A stretch of 64,000 bases of DNA. Source: an uncultured Lachnospiraceae bacterium. Lineage in GTDB: Bacteria > Bacillota > Clostridia > Lachnospirales > Lachnospiraceae. Below are positions 42,332 through 50,927 of the stretch, in pieces; position 1 is the stretch's first letter; each line of letters opens with the position of its first letter. The position numbers and the translations under genes were made by a program. The notes beneath the pieces are model-generated. The model was not told where the DNA came from. It did no database searches and saw only the letters and a list, made by a program, of their open reading frames with translations. The stretch spans positions 1 through 64,000 of the forward strand of contig CAMEJJ010000010.1 in the NCBI GenBank assembly GCA_945919795.1. The letters run 5' to 3'.

Positions 42332-44080
42332 ATGGCTTTTGATGGAATTACAATATCGGCACTGGTGTCGGAACTTCGGGAAAAACTGACAGGCGGACGT
42401 ATCTATAAAATTGCCCAGCCGGAAAAAGATGAGCTGTTGCTAACGATTAAGAATCAGGCGAATCAGTATCGTCTTATTATTTCTTCGGACGCATCCCTGC
42501 CGCTTTTATATCTTACCAATGAAAATAAAAAAAGTCCCATGACGGCACCGAATTTTTGTATGCTTCTAAGAAAGCATATTCAGAATGGCAGAATTCTTTC
42601 CATCAATCAGCCGGGACTGGAAAGGGTTGTTGATATTCGAATTGAGCATCTCAATGAGATGGGAGATTTGTGTCAAAAAATTCTGACGGTCGAACTGATG
42701 GGAAAATACAGTAATATCATTTTTCGAGATGATGAAAAAATTATTGACAGTATGAAACATGTTTCGCAGGCGGTCAGTAGTGTCAGGGAAGTTCTGCCGG
42801 GGCGAAGTTATTTTATTCCGGGTTCTGATAAAGCAGATTTACTTCAATTTGATAAAATAGAAGAACAAGACGCTTTTCTTGCGGCAATGGCACAGAGAAG
42901 CGAACCGGTTATAAAAATGATTTATCAGTATTTTACCGGAGTGGCACCGGTTGTGGCATCGGATATCTGTTTCAGAGCAGGGGTGGATCAGGATAAACCG
43001 GCATCTTCTTTGGAACTTCATGAAAGGCAGAGCCTGCAGGAAGAGTTAATAAAGTTCAGTAACCGAATCAATCAAAAAGACTTTTGCCCGAATGTTGTTT
43101 ATGAGAAAGATGCACCGGTTGAATATGGTGTTTTTCCTTTTTCATGTTATCCCGGCTTTTTCGTAAGAGAATATTCTTCCGTATCGGATTTGCTCTTTTC
43201 TTTTTATCAGGAGAAAAGTACTGTTACGAGAATTCGGCAAAAATCCGTTGATTTACGCCGGATTATCCAGACGGCAATCGAACGAAATTCTAAAAAACTG
43301 GATCTTCAGCTTTCTCAGTTAAAAGATACGGAAAAAAGGGATAAATATCGTATTTACGGGGAACTTCTCCATACCTATGGATATGAGGCAAAGGACGGAG
43401 ACAAATCTATTACGGTTGTCAATTATTATGATAATAAAGAATTGACCATTCCGTTAAATCCTGAGCTTTCGGTAATGGAAAATGCAAAAAAATATTTTGA
43501 CCGGTATGGTAAATTAAAACGGACATTTGAAGCGCTTTCCACACTAAGTCAGGAAACGAAGGCAGAACTGGATTATTTGGAAAGTGTTATGGTTGCGCTC
43601 AAACTGGCAAAGACGGAAGATGATTTAAACCAGATACGAGAAGAGCTGTCAGAAAGCGGATATATCCGCAAAAAGAGCAGTGGAAAAAAAGTCAGACTGA
43701 CAAGTAAACCTTTACATTACATCAGCAGTGACGGATATCATATGTATGTTGGTAAAAATAATTTTCAAAATGATGAGTTGACTTTTCAAATGGCAGAAGG
43801 CGGAGACTGGTGGTTTCACGCGAAAGGTATGCCGGGCTCGCATGTGATTGTCAAATGCAAGGGAGCAGAACTGCCGGATCGGACGTTTGAAGAAGCGGCA
43901 AGATTGGCTGCATTTTATTCAAAAGGATCTGAGCAAAATAAGGTTGAGATTGACTATATTCAGAAAAAACATGTGAAGAAACCAAATGGCGCAAAGCCGG
44001 GATTTGTCGTATACTACACCAATTATTCCATGGCGATAGCTCCTGATATTTCCGACATTATTGAAGTGACAGAAAAATGA
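42332..44080 (+). CDS. rqcH: Ribosome-associated quality control protein RqcH (NFACT)
   Basis: 582-residue NFACT protein, the bacterial Rqc2 homologue that binds stalled 50S subunits and adds C-terminal alanine tails to incomplete chains. Seen: an NFACT-N domain from the start (MAFDGITISALVSELREKL, APNFCMLLRKHIQ), a middle helical part with coiled coil, and the C-terminal NFACT-R domain (YHMYVGKNNFQNDELTF, GDWWFHAKGMPGSHVIVK). It corresponds to B. subtilis yloA, which also lies just before yicC (yloC). It is often misnamed fibronectin-binding protein. Confidence 0.92.
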   Translation: MAFDGITISALVSELREKLTGGRIYKIAQPEKDELLLTIKNQANQYRLIISSDASLPLLYLTNENKKSPMTAPNFCMLLRKHIQNGRILSINQPGLERVVDIRIEHLNEMGDLCQKILTVELMGKYSNIIFRDDEKIIDSMKHVSQAVSSVREVLPGRSYFIPGSDKADLLQFDKIEEQDAFLAAMAQRSEPVIKMIYQYFTGVAPVVASDICFRAGVDQDKPASSLELHERQSLQEELIKFSNRINQKDFCPNVVYEKDAPVEYGVFPFSCYPGFFVREYSSVSDLLFSFYQEKSTVTRIRQKSVDLRRIIQTAIERNSKKLDLQLSQLKDTEKRDKYRIYGELLHTYGYEAKDGDKSITVVNYYDNKELTIPLNPELSVMENAKKYFDRYGKLKRTFEALSTLSQETKAELDYLESVMVALKLAKTEDDLNQIREELSESGYIRKKSSGKKVRLTSKPLHYISSDGYHMYVGKNNFQNDELTFQMAEGGDWWFHAKGMPGSHVIVKCKGAELPDRTFEEAARLAAFYSKGSEQNKVEIDYIQKKHVKKPNGAKPGFVVYYTNYSMAIAPDISDIIEVTEK

Positions 44081-44084
44081 TGTG

Positions 44085-44149
44085 AAACCGGATCGGATTT
44101 GGCATGAAATGAACCCGAGTTGGCATATGAGCTGAACCGGAATTGGCAT
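44085..44149 (+). promoter_or_regulatory. Three TTGGCAT repeats upstream of the yicC promoter
   Basis: TTGGCAT occurs at 44099-44105, 44120-44126 and 44143-44149, each preceded by a variant of GAACCGG and followed by A-rich bases. Spacing is 21 and 23 bases, close to two DNA turns, and the last copy ends 5 bases before the -35 box. Looks like an activator or repressor array; no known factor recognised. Confidence 0.6.
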
Positions 44150-44154
44150 AAAAC

Positions 44155-44183
44155 TTGACTAGTTTTTTTCCGTGTTTTATAAT
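44155..44183 (+). promoter_or_regulatory. Promoter of the yicC-gmk-rpoZ operon
   Basis: TTGACT at 44155-44160, 17-base spacer, TATAAT at 44178-44183. Leader of about 50 bases with a GCGCGAC/GTCGCGA inverted repeat. Confidence 0.8.
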
Positions 44184-44241
44184 ATATTGGAGTGCGCGAC
44201 ATGGTAGAAAAATAGTCGCGACTTCAGAAAGCGAAAACAAT

Positions 44242-45120
44242 ATGATAAAAAGTATGACAGGGTTCGGAAGAGGTGAAGTTTCAAAAGGTCAGCGCAAGAT
44301 TACCGTTGAAATGAAAGCCGTAAACCACCGGTATCTGGACGTCAATATCAAGATGCCGAAAAAACTGAATTTTTTCGATGCATCCATTCGTAATTTACTA
44401 AAAGAGTATATTCAGAGGGGCAAGGTTGATATTTATATCACATATGAAGATTTGTCTGAGCAGACGGTTAGTGTAAAATATCATCCCGATGTTGCGGCAT
44501 CTTATCTTGCCTACTTAAATGAAATGGCAGAGAGCTTTTCTTTAGAAAACGATATCCGGGTTTCTACATTATCCAGATATCCTGAAGTATTCACTATGGA
44601 AGAACAGGAAATTGATGAAGAAAGCATTTGGAAAGTGTTAGAAGCTGCCATTCGCGAGGCTTGTGAGTCTTTTGTGGAATCGCGCTTAAAAGAGGGAGAA
44701 AATTTAAAAAATGATCTTGTAGGCAAGCTTGACGGTATGCTTGGCTTGGTTGATTATATCGAAGAAAATTCGCCCAAGATTATTGAAGAGTATAAGCAGA
44801 AATTGCAGGCAAAAATCCATGATTTGCTTGAGGATAACCGGGTAGATGAGAATCGCCTGTTAATGGAAGTGACGATTTTTGCGGATAAAATCTGTGTGGA
44901 TGAAGAGATTGTGCGGTTAAGAAGCCATATCATGATGGTAAAGAATACTTTGATTGAAGGTGGAAGTATTGGTAGAAAGTTAGATTTCATTGTTCAGGAA
45001 ATGAACAGAGAAGCCAATACCATTCTTTCCAAATCTACCGATTTAGAAATCTCAAACCGCGGTATTGAGTTAAAGACTGAAATTGAAAAAGTCAGAGAAC
45101 AGATTCAGAATATTGAGTAG
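44242..45120 (+). CDS. yicC: YicC/YloC family endoribonuclease
   Basis: 292-residue member of the YicC family. The N-terminus MIKSMTGFGRGEV and the C-terminal half (VTIFADKICVDEEIVRLRSH, EMNREANTILSKS) are diagnostic. E. coli YicC is a stress-related endoribonuclease that promotes RNA decay; the role here is by homology. The longer frame from 44155 runs over the promoter, so the ATG at 44242 is chosen. Its ribosome site is weak. First gene of yicC-gmk-rpoZ-rimO-pgsA-cinA. Confidence 0.93.
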   Translation: MIKSMTGFGRGEVSKGQRKITVEMKAVNHRYLDVNIKMPKKLNFFDASIRNLLKEYIQRGKVDIYITYEDLSEQTVSVKYHPDVAASYLAYLNEMAESFSLENDIRVSTLSRYPEVFTMEEQEIDEESIWKVLEAAIREACESFVESRLKEGENLKNDLVGKLDGMLGLVDYIEENSPKIIEEYKQKLQAKIHDLLEDNRVDENRLLMEVTIFADKICVDEEIVRLRSHIMMVKNTLIEGGSIGRKLDFIVQEMNREANTILSKSTDLEISNRGIELKTEIEKVREQIQNIE

Positions 45121-45129
45121 GTGACAGTA

Positions 45130-45750
45130 GTGAAAAAAGGTTCATTGATTGTTATTTCCGGTTTTTCGGGTGCAGGAAAGGGTACATTGGTTAAACGTCT
45201 TTTAGAACTGCATGATGAGTATGCGCTGAGTATCTCCATGACAACCAGATCGCCCCGTCCCGGAGAAGAAAACGGAAAATCATATTTTTTTGTTTCAGAG
45301 GATGAATTTGAACAGACCATTGCGGATGAGGGATTTTTAGAATATGCCCGTTACTGTAATCATTATTACGGAACACCGCTTGCGTATGTTAATCAATGTC
45401 TGGAAGAAGGAAAAAATGTGATCTTGGAAATCGAAATCCAGGGTGCATTAAAAGTTAAGGAGAAGTTACCTGAGACCATTTTGATTTTTGTTACCCCTCC
45501 TTCGGCAGAGATATTAAAGGAGCGCCTTGTGGGGCGGGGAACCGAGACAGCTGATGTCATCAGGCAGCGTCTTTTTAGAGCGGTTGAAGAATCAAAGGGT
45601 GTGGAACAATATGATTATGTCGTTGTAAATGATGATCTGGATGAATGTGTCGGTGACATCCATTCCATTGTTGAAGCATCACATTGTAAAGCACAGGATT
45701 ATTTGCAACTGATTGATGAAATTGGAAATGCATTAAGTAAAAATTCATAA
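45130..45750 (+). CDS. gmk: Guanylate kinase
   Basis: Phosphorylates GMP to GDP. 206 residues; P-loop GFSGAGKGTLVKRLL at the N-terminus, SMTTRSPRPGEENGKSYFF (GMP-binding) and EIEIQGALKVKEK. A GTG start at 45130 is preferred over GTG 45121, because AGGTGA (45119-45124) overlapping the yicC stop then sits 5 bases upstream. In B. subtilis a remA gene lies between yloC and gmk; there is none here. Confidence 0.96.
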   Translation: MKKGSLIVISGFSGAGKGTLVKRLLELHDEYALSISMTTRSPRPGEENGKSYFFVSEDEFEQTIADEGFLEYARYCNHYYGTPLAYVNQCLEEGKNVILEIEIQGALKVKEKLPETILIFVTPPSAEILKERLVGRGTETADVIRQRLFRAVEESKGVEQYDYVVVNDDLDECVGDIHSIVEASHCKAQDYLQLIDEIGNALSKNS

Positions 45751-45779
45751 TATGAGGAGTATTTGAAAGGAGAATTATT

Positions 45780-46025
45780 ATGTTACATCCGTCTTATTCA
45801 GACTTAATGAAAGTAGTAAACAGCGAGGTTGAACCCGGCGAGGCAAAAGTGGTAAACAGCCGTTATTCTATCGTTATGGCAACCAGTAAAAGAGCCAGAC
45901 AGATTATTGATGGGGAAGAACCTTTAGTTGATGCAACAGAAGGTACAAAGCCTTTATCCATTGCTGTTGATGAATTGAATCAGGGCAAGATTAAAATTCT
46001 GGGAGATGACGAAGAGGAAGAATAA
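45780..46025 (+). CDS. rpoZ: RNA polymerase omega subunit
   Basis: 81-residue omega subunit that helps assemble RNA polymerase and takes part in ppGpp binding in some bacteria. VVNSRYSIVMATSKRARQI is the conserved core; the C-terminus is acidic. AAAGGAGA precedes the ATG. Its place after gmk is the conserved arrangement. Confidence 0.94.
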   Translation: MLHPSYSDLMKVVNSEVEPGEAKVVNSRYSIVMATSKRARQIIDGEEPLVDATEGTKPLSIAVDELNQGKIKILGDDEEEE

Positions 46026-46099
46026 AGCATATAAGGGGTTGGTGGTCGATAAAATCTATTTTGATTCATCAATCCTTTTCTTTTTTGGTGGATAATGAT

Positions 46100-47425
46100 A
46101 TGAAAATAATGTTTGTTTCACTTGGTTGTGACAAAAATCTGGTGGATACTGAGATGATGCTTGGTATGTTATCAGAAAAAGGTTACAGCTTTACCGATGA
46201 TGAAAATGAAGCGGATATTGCAGTTGTCAATACCTGTTGTTTTATCGGTGATGCCAAAGAAGAGAGCATTAATCAACTGCTTGCTCTCGGTGAAAAAAAG
46301 ACAACGGGAAACTTAAAGGGATTAATTGCGACCGGTTGTCTGGCACAAAGATATGCAAAGGAAATAAGAGAGGATATTCCGGAAGTGGATGTAATTGTCG
46401 GTACCAATGCCATTGATCAGATTGTACAGGCAATTGAAGATGTAAATCTGCATAAAAAAACAGATTTGCTGCGGGATATCAATGAGGTTCCGATTTTTGG
46501 AAAAAAACGAATCGTGACAGCAGGCGGATATTACGCATATTTAAAAATAGCCGAAGGTTGTGATAAGCATTGTACGTACTGTATTATTCCTAAAGTACGT
46601 GGGAATTACAGGAGTGTCCCCATGGATACGTTAGTAGAAGAGGCAAAGGCACTGGCAGAACAGGGAATTAAGGAATTAATTCTGGTTGCCCAGGAAACGA
46701 CGTTGTACGGTGTTGATTTATATGGAGAAAAGAAACTGCCGGAATTACTAAAAAAATTATGTGCAATTCCCAAGTTGTATTGGATTCGGATTCTGTACTG
46801 TTATCCGGAAGAAATTACGGATGAACTGATTCAAGTCATAAAAGATGAAAAGAAAATATGTCACTATTTAGACATACCCATTCAGCATGCTTCGGATACG
46901 ATTCTTCGCAAAATGGGAAGAAAGACGTCAAATTCGGATTTGCGCAATATCATTGGTACTTTACGGAAGGAAATCCCGGATATTTGTCTGCGTACCACTT
47001 TGATTGCCGGTTTCCCCGGAGAAACACAAGAAGACCATGAGCAGGTTATGGAGTTTATTGATGAAATGCGGTTTGACCGTCTCGGTGTTTTTACCTATTC
47101 ACCGGAAGAAAATACGCCCGCGGCAGAATTCCCCAATCAGATAGAGGAAGACCAAAAAGAGGAGTGGCAGGGAGAACTGATGGAGCTTCAGCAGGAGATT
47201 GCTTTTGATAAAGCTGCAGATATGATCGGCTGGGAAGGTTATGTTATGATTGAAGGAAAGGTTGCCGATGAAAATGTTTTTGTCGGACGGACCTATAAGG
47301 ATGCTCCCAATGTAGACGGTCTTGTCTTTGTTTCTTCGGATGAAGAATTTTTGAGCGGTGATTTTGTGAAGATTAAAGTTACCGGTTCTTACGAGTATGA
47401 TTTGATAGGAGAGGTTTTAACATGA
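46100..47425 (+). CDS. rimO: Ribosomal protein S12 methylthiotransferase RimO
   Basis: 441-residue radical SAM methylthiotransferase that modifies Asp in ribosomal protein S12. N-terminal UPF0004 domain with cluster cysteines in SLGCDKNLVDTEMM, NTCCFIGDAKEES and ATGCLAQRY; radical SAM motif CDKHCTYCIIP; C-terminal TRAM domain. The segment GCDKNLVD is typical of RimO rather than MiaB. The reading frame begins at 46061, but ATG 46100 has GGTGG 8 bases upstream and fits the family. Its end overlaps pgsA by 4 bases. Confidence 0.95.
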   Translation: MKIMFVSLGCDKNLVDTEMMLGMLSEKGYSFTDDENEADIAVVNTCCFIGDAKEESINQLLALGEKKTTGNLKGLIATGCLAQRYAKEIREDIPEVDVIVGTNAIDQIVQAIEDVNLHKKTDLLRDINEVPIFGKKRIVTAGGYYAYLKIAEGCDKHCTYCIIPKVRGNYRSVPMDTLVEEAKALAEQGIKELILVAQETTLYGVDLYGEKKLPELLKKLCAIPKLYWIRILYCYPEEITDELIQVIKDEKKICHYLDIPIQHASDTILRKMGRKTSNSDLRNIIGTLRKEIPDICLRTTLIAGFPGETQEDHEQVMEFIDEMRFDRLGVFTYSPEENTPAAEFPNQIEEDQKEEWQGELMELQQEIAFDKAADMIGWEGYVMIEGKVADENVFVGRTYKDAPNVDGLVFVSSDEEFLSGDFVKIKVTGSYEYDLIGEVLT

Positions 47426-48024
47426 ATTTACCAAATAAACTGACATTATCACGTGTGATTATGGTTCCGTTTTTCGTCGTTTTTATTTTACTGGTGCCAC
47501 AGTTTTTGTATTTTAAATGGATTGCACTGGCTATATTTGTCATTGCCAGTCTGACCGATCTTTTAGATGGAAAAATCGCCAGAAAGTATAATTTAGTAAC
47601 CAATTTTGGGAAATTTATGGACCCACTGGCAGATAAGCTTTTGGTATGTTCTGCATTGATTGCCATGAGTTCATTGGGCGTTATTCCGGCATGGATTACC
47701 ATTGTCATTATTGCAAGAGAATTTATTATTAGTGGTTTTCGGCTGATTGCTGCGGAAAAAGGCGTTGTCATTGCAGCCAGCATGTGGGGCAAATGGAAAA
47801 CGACCTTTCAGATGGTAATGCTTTGTGTGCAGATGGTGGTTATGGATCAGTACGCCAGTGTTAACTGCAATATAGCGGCTAATGCATTGTATGTAGTAAC
47901 TCCGTTCTATCAGGTGCTTATGATGATTGGAAGTATTACCATGTATATTGCTTTAATTCTCACCGTTGTTTCTTTGATTGATTATTTGTTAAAAAATAAA
48001 GATGTACTTAAGGATGTGGACTAA
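47422..48024 (+). CDS. pgsA: CDP-diacylglycerol-glycerol-3-phosphate 3-phosphatidyltransferase
   Basis: 200-residue membrane enzyme of phosphatidylglycerol synthesis. The CDP-alcohol phosphatidyltransferase motif (DGx2ARx8Gx3Dx3D) is intact from LLDGKIARKYN through NFGKFMDPLADK (around residues 52-75). Several transmembrane helices follow. ATGA overlap with rimO and direct contact with cinA (stop then ATG) indicate one transcript. Confidence 0.95.
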   Translation: MNLPNKLTLSRVIMVPFFVVFILLVPQFLYFKWIALAIFVIASLTDLLDGKIARKYNLVTNFGKFMDPLADKLLVCSALIAMSSLGVIPAWITIVIIAREFIISGFRLIAAEKGVVIAASMWGKWKTTFQMVMLCVQMVVMDQYASVNCNIAANALYVVTPFYQVLMMIGSITMYIALILTVVSLIDYLLKNKDVLKDVD

Positions 48025-49188
48025 ATGGTTGTAGAAATTATTAGTGTTGGCAATGAACTTTTAACAGGAACGGTTGTAAATTCCAATGCCGCGTTTTTAG
48101 CTGAACAATGTGTTTCTTTGGGCTTTGAATGTTTTTATCAGACGATTGTTGGAGATGATAAATCCAGATTACAGGAAGTAATTAGAACAGCGGAAAAACG
48201 TGCTGATATTATTTTGATAAATGGTGGCCTCGGACAGGCTGATGATGATATTACAAAAGATTCTGTCAAAGAAGTTTATGATCAAGCAACCGTTTTGGAG
48301 CTGGAAAACCAAAACGGACCGACGAATGGATTTATTCTGGAAGAACAAAAGAAACGGATTATATTGCTTCCGGGTTCACCGAAAGAGTTGGAACCCATGT
48401 TTACCGAGCAGGTTTTTCCTTATCTTCAGGAAAAAACAGATATGGTTATTCGTACCAGGACGATTAAACTCTGTGGAATTTCCGAAGCCAAGGTCAATGA
48501 CGAGATTGCTGATCTGATGAATGAAGAGCAAAATCCGGTCATTGCAACCTATGCTAAGTGTGGGGAGGTTCATGTTCGTGTTACGGCCAAGGCAGACAGG
48601 GAAAAAGATGCTGTCAAGATGATCAAACCGGTTGTCAAGGAGTTAAAGCATCGTTTTAATATGAATATTTATACGACACATGAAGAAACCAGCTTGGAAC
48701 AGTCCTGTGTTGACCTATTGTTAGCCAATAATCTTCGGATTTCAACAATGGAATCCTGTACCGGTGGAATGCTTGCTGCAAGGCTGATTAATGTCCCCGG
48801 TGTATCTGAAGTATTTAAGGTCGGATATGTGACTTATTCCAATAAGGCTAAACGGAAAGTACTGGGTGTGAAACAATCTACATTAAAGAAATACACCGCA
48901 GTCAGTGCGGAAGTAGCAAAAGAAATGGTTCAGGGAATTTCCCTGTTGACAAAGGCCGATGTTACTGTTTCTGTCACTGGTCTTGCAGGTCCTGATGGTG
49001 GTACCAAAGAAAAACCGGTTGGTCTGGTTTATATTGGCTGCAATGTAAAAGGCAAGGCAGTTGTAGAAGAATATCATTTTACCGGAGATCGGACCCATAT
49101 TCGTGAAGAAGCAGTTGTTGCTGCACTTGCACTTCTTAGAAAATGTGTATTGGAATATTTTAGTGAAGTTACTTTTGGTAATAAATAA
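48025..49188 (+). CDS. cinA: CinA family protein (nicotinamide-nucleotide amidase type)
   Basis: 387 residues. The N-terminal MoaB-like domain has ISVGNELLTGTVVNSNAAFL and a slightly changed NGGLGQADDDITKD (TGGLGPTxDD in most members); the C-terminal domain has ESCTGGMLAARLINVPGVSE and VTGLAGPDGGTKEKPVG, the NMN deamidase signature. It is a little shorter than typical (about 410). In many Gram-positives cinA directly precedes recA; here a 1.3-kb membrane protein gene lies between. Confidence 0.93.
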   Translation: MVVEIISVGNELLTGTVVNSNAAFLAEQCVSLGFECFYQTIVGDDKSRLQEVIRTAEKRADIILINGGLGQADDDITKDSVKEVYDQATVLELENQNGPTNGFILEEQKKRIILLPGSPKELEPMFTEQVFPYLQEKTDMVIRTRTIKLCGISEAKVNDEIADLMNEEQNPVIATYAKCGEVHVRVTAKADREKDAVKMIKPVVKELKHRFNMNIYTTHEETSLEQSCVDLLLANNLRISTMESCTGGMLAARLINVPGVSEVFKVGYVTYSNKAKRKVLGVKQSTLKKYTAVSAEVAKEMVQGISLLTKADVTVSVTGLAGPDGGTKEKPVGLVYIGCNVKGKAVVEEYHFTGDRTHIREEAVVAALALLRKCVLEYFSEVTFGNK

Positions 49189-49225
49189 AGTCCGACGAAT
49201 AGTCAAAAGATGAAAGGAAGAAGAG

Positions 49226-50557
49226 ATGAGTACACAATACAATAATGGTTTTTGTCCGCAATGTGGTGCATTATTAAGAGATGGCGTATGTCCCTGTTGC
49301 CACTTTGGCGAAAATAATACGCAGAATGCCTATGACAGCTTTTCACAAAGTGGTTTCGATAGTCAGCAGGGGGGCTATGATGGTGGTTATGGAAATGTGA
49401 CACAAAACAGTTTCGATGGTCAGCAGAATAGCTATGGAAATGCGACGCAAAACAGCTATGATGGTGGCTATGGAAATGCGACACAAAGCAACTATGGAAA
49501 TGGCGGACAGAGCGGATATGGATATCAGGGAACGGATCCTTATGCTAATCCCTACCATGATTCTTTTTATCAGACACAGGTACCACAGACAAAAAGTAAA
49601 AGTAGTACTGTGCAAGCCGTAATTGTCGGAGTTATTATGGCGGTCGTTACGGTTGTGGCTGTTGCTGCAACTGCAGTTTATTCTTCCAGTCTGCGCAAAT
49701 CATATGAAAGAGTATATGGTGATTCTGATTCTTATTCTGATGACTGGGATTATGATTGGGATGATGACTCTTATGATGATGACTGGAGTGATTCGGACAA
49801 CTTTGATCCTCGTCCGTTAGAAGATGATATAGATTGGGCCGATAAGTCATGGAAAGAGGAACCACAGAATTATTCAAAAGAGGATGTCTGGGATGCAAAA
49901 CAGCGATATTATGAAGATCTGCGTTCCTGTATTGATGAAAATGTTTCCTATCAGTTGAGTTATAAAACAGAAGAACAGCTCGATAAAGATCAGGATGTCT
50001 GTATGAGAGTTACCTACTATCAATTGGAAGGTGATATTCCGAATTTGGATGAGATTAACGAACAGTTAAAAGCCACGGCACTCACAGATTTGGAAGCATA
50101 TAATCTGGAAAAAGAGTTCTATGATGAAGTTTTTGAAGCATATGGTGCCGGTTATATCGTTGAAGCAACAACCTATGTTACCTATAATGATGATTCTATC
50201 ATCAGTTTTGTTACGTACAGTAATAATAAAAATACTTATATGAGTGGAATGCACCTGTATTGCGTTACGGTGGATCTGGAAACCGGAATGGTTCTTGACA
50301 ATATGAATATGTTGGATGTTGATCATGATTTTGTAGAACATGTTGTGGAAAGCTCGAATAAACAAAATGGTTCTATTTCATATCTTGATGACACGGATAT
50401 TGATGAATTAGTGTATGAGTTTGAAAATCCTGAAAATCTGATTGTATTTTATACACCTTGTGGTTTGGAAGTCGGATTAAGTTATTATTCATATTACGAA
50501 TATGGATGGTTTACTACAACTTTGAGGGATTATGAAACATATTTGAAATCCTATTAA
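49226..50557 (+). CDS. Zinc-ribbon membrane protein with low-complexity segment
   Basis: 443 residues. An N-terminal zinc ribbon has C10, C13, C22 and C25 (FCPQCG, VCPCC). Residues 30-110 are a low-complexity tract of Gly, Asn, Gln, Tyr and Ser with repeated GGYGN and NSYDG units, prion-like in composition. One transmembrane helix is at about 130-153, followed by an Asp-rich stretch (167-205: DSDSYSDDWDYDWDDD) and a folded C-terminal domain of about 230 residues resembling the extracytoplasmic DUF3298/RsiV-like type, though this is not certain. It may sense envelope conditions. AAAGGAAGAAG precedes the ATG. Placed between cinA and recA. Confidence 0.75.
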   Translation: MSTQYNNGFCPQCGALLRDGVCPCCHFGENNTQNAYDSFSQSGFDSQQGGYDGGYGNVTQNSFDGQQNSYGNATQNSYDGGYGNATQSNYGNGGQSGYGYQGTDPYANPYHDSFYQTQVPQTKSKSSTVQAVIVGVIMAVVTVVAVAATAVYSSSLRKSYERVYGDSDSYSDDWDYDWDDDSYDDDWSDSDNFDPRPLEDDIDWADKSWKEEPQNYSKEDVWDAKQRYYEDLRSCIDENVSYQLSYKTEEQLDKDQDVCMRVTYYQLEGDIPNLDEINEQLKATALTDLEAYNLEKEFYDEVFEAYGAGYIVEATTYVTYNDDSIISFVTYSNNKNTYMSGMHLYCVTVDLETGMVLDNMNMLDVDHDFVEHVVESSNKQNGSISYLDDTDIDELVYEFENPENLIVFYTPCGLEVGLSYYSYYEYGWFTTTLRDYETYLKSY

Positions 50558-50644
50558 GGAAATAATGTATGTGGTAAACGGAATGGAATTTCGGTAAGGA
50601 CATATATTTTGAATGTAAGTTGAACAATGTTATATTGGAATTGT

Positions 50645-50676
50645 AATACCGCACGAAAGTGCGGTATTGCTTTATT
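50645..50676 (+). terminator. Terminator after the zinc-ribbon gene
   Basis: AATACCGCAC (50645-50654) and GTGCGGTATT (50659-50668) with a GAAA tetraloop, followed by GCTTTATT. Strong stem, modest T-run. Two smaller hairpins at 50707-50724 and 50724-50739 follow; their role is unclear. Confidence 0.75.
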
Positions 50677-50858
50677 GAAAAAAATATGATAAAGTTATGG
50701 CATCAAAAAAGCATTTCTGCTTTTGGGCAGTTTCGCCCATATTTCCAAATTTTTATACAAAATATTGAAAGAAGTGATGCCTTTGAGGGTGATTTAACGG
50801 ACATTTGTTTTGGTAAAATCAGAACATAGTTTGAAACCTTTAAAAATAAAAACAAGTA

Positions 50859-50887
50859 TTGACAAAATCGAACATTTGTTTTATTCT
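50859..50887 (+). promoter_or_regulatory. recA promoter
   Basis: TTGACA at 50859-50864, 17-base spacer, TATTCT at 50882-50887. A LexA box lies between the two elements. Confidence 0.8.
50870..50881 (+). promoter_or_regulatory. LexA (SOS) box 1 of recA
   Basis: GAACATTTGTTT, one base from the palindromic Gram-positive box GAACnnnnGTTC, located inside the promoter spacer so that LexA binding would block RNA polymerase. Confidence 0.75.
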
Positions 50888-50899
50888 AAAACAAGAGAC

Positions 50900-50911
50900 G
50901 AACAAATGTTC
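50900..50911 (+). promoter_or_regulatory. LexA (SOS) box 2 of recA
   Basis: GAACAAATGTTC is a perfect match to GAACnnnnGTTC. It lies 18 bases beyond box 1, just downstream of the expected start point and before the ribosome site. Confidence 0.88.
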
Positions 50912-50927
50912 CTAAAGGAGAGGAAAA

